Below are positions 1 through 6,159 of a stretch of DNA of 11,767 nt, piece by piece (the first letter of the stretch is position 1; every line of letters begins with the position of its first letter). This stretch comes from an uncultured bacterium (GTDB lineage Bacteria; Actinomycetota; Coriobacteriia; Coriobacteriales; Coriobacteriaceae): NCBI GenBank assembly GCA_905215195.1, contig CAJMPF010000028.1, positions 1 to 11,767 of the forward strand, given 5' to 3'. Under the pieces are notes generated by a model. It ran no database searches and had not been told where the DNA came from. It saw nothing but the letters and a program-made list of their open reading frames with translations. A program made the position numbers and the translations under genes.

Positions 1-94
1 TAAGTGCTCTCCGGCTCGTGCGGAACTCGCGATCGACTTCGCATGCCGCCGGGCAGCCGGGGCCGACACCCCTCAAAGTTTTTCAAAATAGTTG
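1..94. other. Intergenic DNA upstream of tRNA-Ile, no gene seen
   Basis: The window opens with TAA, which could be the stop codon of a gene lying to the left, but no reading frame is available to confirm it. The rest is GC-rich with a few short self-complementary CCGG/GCCGG blocks and no T-tract, so no terminator can be called. The sequence turns AT-rich at about 77-94, just before the tRNA promoter. Confidence 0.4.
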
Positions 95-124
95 TTGACG
101 CGCGCGTAACGACTCGTCTAATAT
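95..124 (+). promoter_or_regulatory. Promoter of tRNA-Ile
   Basis: A -35 element TTGACG (95-100) matches the consensus at five of six positions. It is followed after 18 bp by TAATAT (119-124), a good -10 element. Predicted initiation near 131 lies about 8 bases before the mature tRNA 5' end, a common arrangement for stable RNA genes. An AT-rich stretch just upstream could act as an UP element. Confidence 0.75.
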
Positions 125-138
125 ATCCCTTGCGCGAT

Positions 139-215
139 GGACCTGTAGCTCAGTTGGTTAGAGCGTCCGGCTGATAACCGGGAGGTCACAAGTTCGAATC
201 TTGTCAGGTCCACCA
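139..215 (+). tRNA. tRNA-Ile(GAU)
   Basis: This is a 77-nt tRNA with CCA encoded at 213-215. The acceptor strand GGACCTG (139-145) pairs perfectly with CAGGTCC (205-211), and the discriminator base is A212. The D-stem GCTC/GAGC is present. The anticodon stem TCCGG/CCGGG closes the loop CTGATAA, giving anticodon GAT at 173-175. The T-loop TTCGAAT sits in the stem ACAAG/CTTGT. The gene stands alone with its own promoter and terminator, not in the rRNA spacer where tRNA-Ile(GAU) is often found. Confidence 0.97.
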
Positions 216-228
216 TCAAAACGTTAAG

Positions 229-260
229 AGCCCCGGGGCATTGCCTCGGGGCTTTTTTCT
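229..260 (+). terminator. Rho-independent terminator of tRNA-Ile
   Basis: An 11-bp stem AGCCCCGGGGC / GCCTCGGGGCT with one G-T pair and the 3-nt loop ATT is followed by six T residues (253-258). It begins 13 bases after the encoded CCA. Confidence 0.93.
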
Positions 261-268
261 TATCGATA

Positions 269-307
269 AAAGTAGTCAAAATAGCCCCGTCCCAAATTAA
301 CTACTTT
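269..307. repeat. Intergenic inverted repeat, AAAGTAGT...ACTACTTT
   Basis: Perfect 8-bp arms (269-276 and 300-307) enclose a 23-bp centre containing a CCCCG block. The element lies directly after the tRNA terminator and immediately upstream of the promoter candidate for the next gene. It has no T-tract and cannot be a standard terminator. It could be an operator or an interspersed palindromic repeat. I have an unverified impression that similar sequence recurs in Collinsella intergenic regions. Confidence 0.5.
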
Positions 308-311
308 GATT

Positions 312-341
312 TTGTGTGCTGGGCGAAAGATTGGGTAGTAT
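312..341 (+). promoter_or_regulatory. Candidate promoter of the 399-1769 gene unit
   Basis: TTGTGT (312-317) is a three-of-six match to the -35 consensus. It lies 18 bp before TAGTAT (336-341), a four-of-six match to the -10 consensus. TATAGC at 339-344 is an alternative -10. The location fits the downstream three-gene unit, but the match is only moderate. Confidence 0.4.
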
Positions 342-398
342 AGCTATTCAATGCGGCGAAGGCGCCGCGTGTTAACCGCTACGTACCGGAGGTGTTCC

Positions 399-899
399 AT
401 GGTTCGTGTCGACATAGAGACCATCGTCATGGCCGCCGGTCCCGTGCCATCGCTTATCGTGCTTCGCGAGCGCTGCAGCAAATCGGACTCCCCCGCGCCG
501 CTGCGCTCCCTCTCTATCCAAACTGGTTCCTTTGAGGCTGCGGCTATTAGCCGTGGTATCGACAGCGGTCGTGCCGAGCGCCCGATTGCCCATGACCTGC
601 TGCTCGATACGCTTGATGCCCTGGACGCAAAACTTGAGCGTATCGAGATCGTCCGTGCCGAGCCTCCCGTGTTTTACGCGACGGTCGTCGTTTTGGCCGG
701 CGGCAGCGAGCATGGCATCGATGCCCGTCCTAGCGACGCCATCGCTCTCGCCGTGCGTAGCAATGCCCCCATGTTTGTGGAGGACGACATCATGAACCGC
801 CTGGGCACCGTATCTCCGGTTGCCGAGGAAATCGATGACGAGCAGGAATTTGAGAAGTTCGACGAGTTCGTCCATACGCTCTCGCCCGATGATTTTTAA
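399..899 (+). CDS. DUF151 / bifunctional nuclease family protein
   Basis: This 166-residue protein belongs to the BFN (DUF151) family. Family hallmarks in order are the N-terminal MVRVDIETIVM strand, the block around SFEAAAI (44-50), RPIAHDLL (61-68), the FYATVVVL strand (92-99) and the signature DARPSDAIALAVR (108-120). The C-terminus is acidic (about 144-166), as is common in bacterial members. Some plant members have nuclease activity in vitro; the role of bacterial members is poorly known, so substrate and pathway are not assigned. I chose the ATG at 399 because GGAGG (388-392) lies six bases upstream and because family members begin this way. An upstream in-frame ATG at 351 lacks a ribosome binding site. 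The stop abuts the next start codon, implying translational coupling. Confidence 0.9.
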   Translation: MVRVDIETIVMAAGPVPSLIVLRERCSKSDSPAPLRSLSIQTGSFEAAAISRGIDSGRAERPIAHDLLLDTLDALDAKLERIEIVRAEPPVFYATVVVLAGGSEHGIDARPSDAIALAVRSNAPMFVEDDIMNRLGTVSPVAEEIDDEQEFEKFDEFVHTLSPDDF

Positions 900-1289
900 A
901 TGACGGGTAGTCATGAGACGGAGTATGCACTGATGGAGCGTGGCGTCTCGGCCGAGGTCGCCGCTATTGCCCGCGAGGCCCAGATGCGCTCGGAGGCGTC
1001 CGAGGCCGCACGCATCGCCTACGTGACGCAGGCCCGTACACTTCGCGAGCGCCGTGCCTCCTTTATCAAGATGGTTGCCGTCTCCGCACTTGTCGCGGCA
1101 ATCTCATCGCGCCTTCGTGGTACAGTTGGTGCGCTTGGGTTTTCGATTTCGACGGGCTTGGTCATCTGGGGCGTAGTCGATGCCGTGATGCTGACCAACC
1201 AGATCAAGGTTCTCGATAAGCGCGCGGCCGATATGATGCGCGCCCGCGACGCCGCCGCCAAGATCGCTGCCGAGGCACAAGAGATGTAA
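900..1289 (+). CDS. Small predicted membrane protein, function unknown
   Basis: I do not recognise this 129-residue protein. Residues 12-55 form an Ala/Glu/Arg-rich, probably helical segment. Two hydrophobic stretches follow at about 57-69 and 75-98, then a charged helical tail (about 99-129). This suggests a helical-hairpin membrane anchor with cytoplasmic ends. The ATG at 900 follows the previous stop codon with no gap and has no clear ribosome binding site, so it would rely on coupled re-initiation. ATG 933 has GGAG at 920-923 nine bases upstream and is a credible alternative start, giving 118 residues. Codon use matches the neighbours. Co-transcription with the DUF151 gene is likely. No function can be given. 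Confidence 0.7.
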   Translation: MTGSHETEYALMERGVSAEVAAIAREAQMRSEASEAARIAYVTQARTLRERRASFIKMVAVSALVAAISSRLRGTVGALGFSISTGLVIWGVVDAVMLTNQIKVLDKRAADMMRARDAAAKIAAEAQEM

Positions 1290-1319
1290 CGACGCCGGAC
1301 TCGATGGGAAGGTCTAAAA

Positions 1320-1769
1320 ATGGCACAGGATATGCAGGACGCCGGAAACGTCTCCGCCGAGCTCGACGCCATGGTGTGCGACCTTATCGGGGCATTTTTA
1401 GACGATCTTGCCGCTGGTGAGAATCCGGGCGTTGTCGTTGCGATCGAGGACGCCGCGTCCAACCGTTATCTGGCGGCACTCGACGAGGACGGCGAGGAGG
1501 CATGCCTCGAGGCTGCCACCAACTTTATCTCCGAGCACAAGATGGGTCTTAAGGACGAGGGCCTGGGCCGCATCGCCCGTTACGCCATCGGCTACACCGG
1601 ATGTGTCGAAATTGACGGCGGCTACCATGACGCCCTGCTCGTGAGTTTCTTTGAGACAACGCTCGAGAGCGGCTTTTCGGCATACGTACTGTACGAGGGT
1701 GTGGGCGCCGGCGATGGTTTTATGTGGAGCGACCCTGAACCTGCAGGCGAGGAAACCCCTCTTATCTAA
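1320..1769 (+). CDS. Acidic cytoplasmic protein of unknown function
   Basis: This 149-residue protein is rich in Asp and Glu and has no signal peptide or convincing membrane segment. I do not recognise the family. It has a helical N-terminus (about 10-33), a possible strand GVVVAIED (37-44) and a conserved-looking middle ending in GYTGCVEIDGGYHDALLVSFF (about 91-111). Aromatic residues near the C-terminus are YVLYEG and FMWSDPEP. The ATG at 1320 is preceded by GGGAAGG (1306-1312) with suitable spacing. It starts 30 bases after the previous stop and probably closes the same transcription unit. Codon preference is typical of this genome. Function is unknown. Confidence 0.75.
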   Translation: MAQDMQDAGNVSAELDAMVCDLIGAFLDDLAAGENPGVVVAIEDAASNRYLAALDEDGEEACLEAATNFISEHKMGLKDEGLGRIARYAIGYTGCVEIDGGYHDALLVSFFETTLESGFSAYVLYEGVGAGDGFMWSDPEPAGEETPLI

Positions 1770-1886
1770 AATCGCTAAAATAAACGAGTTTTCGGTAAAA
1801 GGCTCATTATTCCCGCCGAGCGTTGTGTTGCTGGGCGGGTCGCATACGCGTGCCGTTTGTATATGGATAGAAGATAGGGGAACTAC
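1770..1886. promoter_or_regulatory. Spacer upstream of typA with a hairpin
   Basis: An inverted repeat occupies 1812-1839: CCCGCC (1812-1817) pairs with GGCGGG (1834-1839), and AGC pairs with GCT across a G-G mismatch. No T-tract follows, so it is not a normal terminator. It could be an operator or a structured 5' leader of typA. TATATG at 1860-1865 is a weak -10 candidate with no acceptable -35. The typA ribosome binding site AGGGG lies at 1876-1880. Confidence 0.35.
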
Positions 1887-3725
1887 ATGCGCGTAGACAA
1901 TCTGAGGAACATCGCCATCATCGCTCACGTCGACCACGGCAAGACGACGATGGTCGACAAGCTCCTGCGTGCCACGGACGCCTTCCGTGCCAACCAGCAG
2001 GTCGAGGACCGCGTCCTGGATTCTAACGACCAGGAGCGCGAGCGCGGCATTACGATTCTCGCTAAGAACATCTCTATCGAGTACAAGGACGTTAAGATCA
2101 ACGTCATCGACACCCCGGGCCACGCTGACTTTGGCGGCGAGGTCGAGCGCGTGCTGCGTATGGCCGACGGCGCCCTGCTGCTGGTCGACGCTTTTGAGGG
2201 CCCCATGCCCCAGACCCGTTTCGTGCTGCGTCACGCTATCGACACCGGCCTCAAGATCATGATCGTCATCAACAAGATCGACCGTCCGGGCGCCAACCCC
2301 GAGAAGGCCTACAACGACTGCCTGGACCTTATGGCCGACCTGGGCGCCACCGACGACCAGCTCGAGTTTGCCATGGAGCACGTGGTCTACGCCAGCGCCA
2401 TGAATGGCTTTGCCCGCCTTGCCCCCAACGACGGCAACATGGACATGTATCCGCTGCTCGATATGATCATCGACGACATGCCCGCTCCCGAGGTTGACGA
2501 GAACGCCCCGCTGGCCATGCAGTGCGTGACCATCGACCACTCCAACTTTGTCGGCCGCATCGGTATCGGTCGCGTGTACTCCGGCACCATCCACCAGGGT
2601 GATCAGATCCTGGTCGTCAAGAACGACGGCTCCAGCGCTACCGCTACCGTCAAGCAGCTCTTTACCTTCGACTACCTGGGCCGCACCGAGTGCCAGGAAG
2701 TCGGCGCCGGCGACATCGCCGCCGTCGTGGGCATCGACCGCACCGATATCGGCGATGTCTACACCGATCCCGAGAACCCCGTCGAGCTCGAACCCATCGA
2801 GATCGACCCGCCGACCCTGTCCATCGTCTTTGAGGCCTCAACCTCCCCGCTCGTCGGTCGCGACGGCGACATCGTGGGTGCCCGTCAGCTCAAGGAGCGT
2901 CTGTTCAACGAGGCCGAGAACAACGTGACCATGAAGATCGAGGAGCTCGAGGACAAGAGCGGCGTTGAGGTCTCGGGCCGCGGCATTCTGCACCTGTCCG
3001 TCCTGATGGAGTCCATGCGCCGCGAGGGCTTTGAGTTCCAGGTCGGTCGTCCCCGCGTTCTGTTTAAGAAGGATGAGAACGGCAACAAGATGGAGCCCGT
3101 CGAGCAGGCTGTCGTCGAGTGCCCGGACGAGTACTCGGGCAAGGTCGTTGAGGTCTTCGGCACCTCCGGCGGCATCATGACGAGCATGGATACTTCGGGC
3201 ATCGTGACGCACCTCGAGTTTAAGATCCCGACCCGCGGCATCATGGGTCTTAAGAATCGCATCATGAACGTCACTCACGGCGAGGGCGTGTTCTACCACA
3301 CCTTCTTGGAGTACGGTCCCTATGCCGGCGAGATCGGCAACCGCCAGAACGGCGCCATGATCTCCATGACCACCGAGAAGGCCGTTGCCTACGCCCTGGG
3401 TACGCTGCAGGAGCGCGGCCAGCTGTTTGTTGAGCCGGGCACCGAGTGCTACGAGGGCATGATCGTGGGCGAGCGCAGCAAGGCCGGCGACATGGTCGTC
3501 AACATCGCCCGTACCAAGAACCTGGGCAACCAGCGTTCCTCGACCTCCGATATCTCCGTCCAGCTGGTGCCGCCCCGCACCTTCTCGCTGGAGGAGGCGC
3601 TGGAATACATCGCCGACGATGAGCTGGTGGAGGTCACTCCCAAGAACATCCGCCTGCGCAAGCGTCTGCTCAATGCCACCGACCGCAAGAAGGCCGCCGT
3701 CCGCGCCGGTCAGGTCAACAAATAA
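1887..3725 (+). CDS. typA: Translational GTPase TypA/BipA
   Basis: This 612-residue ribosome-binding GTPase has the usual family length. All G-domain motifs are present: G1 AHVDHGKT (13-20), G2 RGIT (53-56), G3 DTPGH (75-79), G4 NKID (129-132), and a G5-like SA in VVYASAMNG. The elongation-factor-like beta-barrel domain 2 follows (about residues 200-300), then EF-G-like domains (about 305-480), and finally the BipA-specific C-terminal domain, whose basic end includes RLRKRLLNATDRKK. The family acts on the 70S ribosome and supports 50S assembly and adaptation to stress or low temperature. ATG 1887 has AGGGG six bases upstream. The gene is separated from the upstream unit by 117 bases and ends at a strong terminator, so it is probably monocistronic. 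Its codon use is extremely biased, suggesting high expression. Confidence 0.98.
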   Translation: MRVDNLRNIAIIAHVDHGKTTMVDKLLRATDAFRANQQVEDRVLDSNDQERERGITILAKNISIEYKDVKINVIDTPGHADFGGEVERVLRMADGALLLVDAFEGPMPQTRFVLRHAIDTGLKIMIVINKIDRPGANPEKAYNDCLDLMADLGATDDQLEFAMEHVVYASAMNGFARLAPNDGNMDMYPLLDMIIDDMPAPEVDENAPLAMQCVTIDHSNFVGRIGIGRVYSGTIHQGDQILVVKNDGSSATATVKQLFTFDYLGRTECQEVGAGDIAAVVGIDRTDIGDVYTDPENPVELEPIEIDPPTLSIVFEASTSPLVGRDGDIVGARQLKERLFNEAENNVTMKIEELEDKSGVEVSGRGILHLSVLMESMRREGFEFQVGRPRVLFKKDENGNKMEPVEQAVVECPDEYSGKVVEVFGTSGGIMTSMDTSGIVTHLEFKIPTRGIMGLKNRIMNVTHGEGVFYHTFLEYGPYAGEIGNRQNGAMISMTTEKAVAYALGTLQERGQLFVEPGTECYEGMIVGERSKAGDMVVNIARTKNLGNQRSSTSDISVQLVPPRTFSLEEALEYIADDELVEVTPKNIRLRKRLLNATDRKKAAVRAGQVNK

Positions 3726-3755
3726 GCGCTGAGCTTTATAGCGACTAACAAGAAA

Positions 3756-3787
3756 GGGCGTCGACCGCGATGGTCGGCGCCCTTTTT
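3756..3787. terminator. Bidirectional terminator between typA and the convergent gene
   Basis: An 11-bp stem GGGCGTCGACC / GGTCGGCGCCC (3756-3766 and 3772-3782) with one T-G pair and loop GCGAT is followed by five T residues on the plus strand. On the minus strand the same stem is followed by TTTCTTGTT. It can therefore stop both typA and the convergent 3855-5000 gene. Confidence 0.92.
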
Positions 3788-3813
3788 GGTGCAAGGGGAT
3801 TGAGCTGGTCTGC

Positions 3814-3848
3814 ACCACCACAAAGGTGTCTGTCCCCTTTGTGGTGGT
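3814..3848. repeat. REP-like palindrome between convergent genes
   Basis: Perfect 13-bp arms ACCACCACAAAGG (3814-3826) and CCTTTGTGGTGGT (3836-3848) flank a 9-nt loop. The inner part reads GGTGTCTGTCCCC. I recall GGTGnCTGTCCCC-type palindromes as REP elements associated with REP-associated tyrosine transposases in several phyla, but cannot verify that here. No T-tract follows. The position, immediately beyond a gene's 3' end in a convergent spacer, is typical for REP elements. Confidence 0.65.
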
Positions 3849-3854
3849 TGGCGG

Positions 3855-5000
3855 CTAAGCGGTGGGGAGTTCTGGCATGTTAGCCGGCTGCTGCGGCTTG
3901 AGGTGGGCGTTGCGCCAGATGATCTGGATGATGTAGCCGAGCATAAAGACAAAGGCCACGCCGCTGATGAAGCCGCCTGCGAGGGGAAGCCCCGTGAGGG
4001 CGCCGGCGATCACGCCGCCGATGGCTGCCATGGCGTAGCGGTTTTGGCTGTGTCCGACCATGCGGGCGATCGCGCACCCCGCAAAGGCACTCGACACCAG
4101 TGCGATGCCAATAACACCGCACATGAGGGCTCCGGCAAGCGACAGACCAGCGATAGAGATAATTAGCAGTAGGACGGCGGGGACGATAGCAATCGTGCCC
4201 AGAAGACCGCTCACCCACAGGGGCATGGGGCGCTGGTGGAGCATACCGGCGGCGCTGGCAGTCGCACGCGGAAAGACGAGCTCGAGCAGCAGAGCGACAA
4301 AGCAGGTCGAGAGTGCCGCGGCGACGATACCGCCGATGACATCGTTAACGGTGGAAGTATCCTCGTTCTCGGTGCGGTCGATCTTGAGTGCGCCGACCTC
4401 GGCTCCCGCGGCGCGCTCGGGGTCCTCGGAGACGTGCGCGTTCACGGTGCCGGTGATGTGGGCGTTCTTGCCCAGGATGAGCTTGTCGGCCCAAACCTCG
4501 ACATCGCCCTCGACGGCGCCATCGATGGTCACCGTGTTGCCCGCAAGCGCTGCCGACTTGGTAGAGCCGCGCAGGGCAACCGTCTCGCCTATCGCGTAAA
4601 AACAGTTGGCGGTGCTGTCGGCGTTGAGAACAACGTGCTGGCCAGCGACGGTCACGCTGCCATCAACCGTGGTCTGGGCGATATCAATCGTGCGCGCCGC
4701 AAGACGAACGGCGCCGCCAACCGTGCAGTCGCGAATTGAGAGGGTATCGCCCGCGGCGATGATATCGCGGTCGATGGACGCATCGTCCAAGTTGAGGGCC
4801 TGGCCGGCCCAGTACAGGTCACCCTCGACGCCAGACGGATCGACGTCATTGTCGGTCGCAAGTACGTTTCCTGCGGTGTCCGTGCCGGCGAACGACGCCG
4901 TGGGAAGCGCAGTGATCGCCAGTGCGATGAGCGCGAATGCCATAAGCAGGCAGCGACGCATCTTGTGTGACGGCGCCGTCACGGTTTGATTGAAAGCCAT
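3855..5000 (-). CDS. Bactofilin-like polymer-forming protein with signal peptide and membrane segments
   Basis: This 381-residue protein has three parts. Residues 1-39 look like a signal peptide with a hydrophobic core (about 17-33) and a possible cleavage after ASFA. Residues 58-190 are short repeating strands typical of a bactofilin/beta-solenoid fold, for example GDTLSI, GSVTVAG and GDVEVWADKL. An acidic linker (about 191-218) leads to four or five hydrophobic segments between 219 and 362. Proteins of this layout are annotated as polymer-forming cytoskeletal proteins, but the solenoid here would face outside the membrane. ATG 5000 is preceded on its strand by AAAGGA at normal spacing. An alternative Met14 would give a more compact signal peptide but lacks a ribosome binding site. 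A perfect 16-bp palindrome lies within codons 7-12. The exact role is unknown. Confidence 0.8.
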   Translation of the reverse strand: MAFNQTVTAPSHKMRRCLLMAFALIALAITALPTASFAGTDTAGNVLATDNDVDPSGVEGDLYWAGQALNLDDASIDRDIIAAGDTLSIRDCTVGGAVRLAARTIDIAQTTVDGSVTVAGQHVVLNADSTANCFYAIGETVALRGSTKSAALAGNTVTIDGAVEGDVEVWADKLILGKNAHITGTVNAHVSEDPERAAGAEVGALKIDRTENEDTSTVNDVIGGIVAAALSTCFVALLLELVFPRATASAAGMLHQRPMPLWVSGLLGTIAIVPAVLLLIISIAGLSLAGALMCGVIGIALVSSAFAGCAIARMVGHSQNRYAMAAIGGVIAGALTGLPLAGGFISGVAFVFMLGYIIQIIWRNAHLKPQQPANMPELPTA

Positions 5001-5012
5001 GGTTGATCCTTT

Positions 5013-5039
5013 TGTTAGGTGTTCGGCATATACCTAACA
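5013..5039 (-). promoter_or_regulatory. Dyad TGTTAGGT...ACCTAACA upstream of the bactofilin-like gene
   Basis: Perfect 8-bp inverted arms (5013-5020 and 5032-5039) are separated by 11 bp. Their centres are 19 bp apart, close to two helical turns, which suits a dimeric or tetrameric repressor. The dyad ends about 12 bases from the start codon of the minus-strand gene, overlapping the expected promoter or leader. The arms resemble half-sites of DtxR/IdeR boxes, but the spacing differs from the 19-bp consensus, so the regulator is not assigned. Confidence 0.5.
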
Positions 5040-5107
5040 GGGTACCCAACGCGTGGGCGCTCTAAAAGAGCCTCTCGGTTGCATTTCGAAGGGTCGTGCC
5101 ATGCTGT

Positions 5108-5797
5108 CTACTTTTTACGGTGCAAGAAGCGCGCGATATCTTCTTCGGTGGGGCTTTTGATATCAAAGCGCAGCGAGAGCCAGCGCAGACCCATGGTCAC
5201 GACAACGCATACGACCAGCGCGGCGACATTGCTCATGATGCCGCTCATAACGAGGCACACATAGCTTGTCGATCCGGCGATGGCGGCGATGGCATAAAAG
5301 TTAGTACGTTGGAAAATGCCCGGAACCACGCCCATAAAGCCGTCGCGCAACATGCCGCCGCCCACCGCGGTGAAAAAGCCCATCATGATGCACACCGCCG
5401 GCGCAAAGCCGTAGACCAGCGCCTTGTCTGCTCCAGTGGCGGCGTAGATGCCGACCGAGATGATGTCGAGCAGGGGGATGAGTTTGTCGGGCTTATCGAC
5501 GATTGCCGGGAAGATGTAGATGATGGCTGCCGTGGCAATGGAAAGCGGGAGTGCCATCGGCTGGTTGAGGATGTAGACGTTGCCCACCTGTAGCGTCATG
5601 TCGCGCAAGAGACCGCCGCCCAGACCGCAGACTACCGCGAGCGCGACGGCGCCCACCAGGTCGAGCTTGTGCTCGCGCGCAACCAGTACACCCGAGATCG
5701 ATGCAGCGACAACAGCGAACATCTCGAGCCAAAACGGGATGGCAACCATGGCATCCGAGGCGTGTGCGGTAACGATCATAGCGGCGGCAACGGGCAA
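5108..5797 (-). CDS. TRIC (UPF0126) channel family membrane protein
   Basis: This 229-residue integral membrane protein is made of two homologous halves. Each carries the family signature at the end of a hydrophobic segment: GGGLLRD (60-66) and GGGMLRD (146-152). About seven transmembrane helices can be placed between residues 18 and 205, with a charged cytoplasmic tail. The family comprises prokaryotic relatives of trimeric intracellular cation channels; some bacterial members have been linked to amino acid transport, so the substrate is not fixed. Initiation appears to use TTG at 5797, because AAAGGA (minus strand, 5805-5810) lies seven bases upstream. The first ATG, at codon 7, has no ribosome binding site. 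It lies 107 bases upstream of the bactofilin-like gene on the same strand, possibly co-transcribed. Confidence 0.9.
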   Translation of the reverse strand: MPVAAAMIVTAHASDAMVAIPFWLEMFAVVAASISGVLVAREHKLDLVGAVALAVVCGLGGGLLRDMTLQVGNVYILNQPMALPLSIATAAIIYIFPAIVDKPDKLIPLLDIISVGIYAATGADKALVYGFAPAVCIMMGFFTAVGGGMLRDGFMGVVPGIFQRTNFYAIAAIAGSTSYVCLVMSGIMSNVAALVVCVVVTMGLRWLSLRFDIKSPTEEDIARFLHRKK

Positions 5798-5810
5798 GAT
5801 GGGGTCCTTT

Positions 5811-5962
5811 GAGTTACGGGTTTAGACAATGCCCGTACATAGTACATGTTCGGCGCCGATTGCGACCCTATTGCTCGGCAAACGGTCGGGACTGGGTACG
5901 GTCATAGGTTCCATGTTAGGGGATCCGGGTTGATGCTGAACGCGATGGGGGCGTGGTCGAAT
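5811..5962. other. Gene-free spacer upstream of the TRIC gene
   Basis: This should contain the minus-strand TRIC promoter. The best -10 candidate is TACTAT (minus strand) near 5840-5845, inside a near-palindrome GTACATAGTAC, but no convincing -35 is visible 16-18 bp away. No gene or RNA is seen. Short frames here have no ribosome binding sites. Confidence 0.3.
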
Positions 5963-6097
5963 AGGAGGGATGTCCAAATTTTGAGCTCCGCTCAAAATTT
6001 ATCCGGTCGGCTTGCGCCGACCGCGCTGCGCTAAAAACGCGCCACGGGCGCGTTTTCTTTACGCTCCGCGCCCTGGCGGGTTCGAATCCCTCCTCCT
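5963..6097. repeat. Multi-hairpin palindromic element ending in a tRNA-Ser T-arm copy
   Basis: The element is bounded by a 9-bp inverted repeat AGGAGGGAT (5963-5971) and ATCCCTCCT (6087-6095). Inside are three consecutive perfect hairpins: AAATTTTGAGC/GCTCAAAATTT (5976-6000, 3-nt loop), CGGTCGGC/GCCGACCG (6004-6023, TTGC loop) and AAAACGCGCC/GGCGCGTTTT (6034-6056, 3-nt loop). The third resembles a terminator in both directions. The right end (6078-6097) copies 20 bases of the T-arm and acceptor 3' strand of the nearby tRNA-Ser(CGA), in inverted orientation. The left tRNA half is absent, so this is not a functional tRNA. It looks like an interspersed palindromic element or a remnant of a tRNA-associated insertion. 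Confidence 0.6.
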
Positions 6098-6118
6098 GCG
6101 CGTTATTGAAATGTGCCC

Positions 6119-6147
6119 AAAAAGAAAAAAGCCCCATTGCTGGGGCT
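6119..6147 (-). terminator. Terminator of tRNA-Ser(CGA)
   Basis: Read on the minus strand, the stem AGCCCC / GGGGCT with loop AGCAAT (6130-6147) is followed by TTTTTTCTTTTT. It begins 13 bases after the tRNA 3' end. Confidence 0.9.
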
Positions 6148-6159
6148 CATACCATCTAA

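Noticed and set aside
1812..1839. Terminator for the 399-1769 unit
   Set aside because: The stem has a mismatch and no T-tract follows.
1398..2594. 398-codon minus-strand frame
   Set aside because: It runs antisense to the 1320-1769 gene and typA, has no ribosome binding site and no recognisable domain. Strong codon bias in GC-rich genes commonly leaves such antisense frames open.
2838..3821. 327-codon minus-strand frame
   Set aside because: It is a mirror of typA codons and passes through the typA terminator, with Leu/Val/His-rich composition typical of antisense translation.
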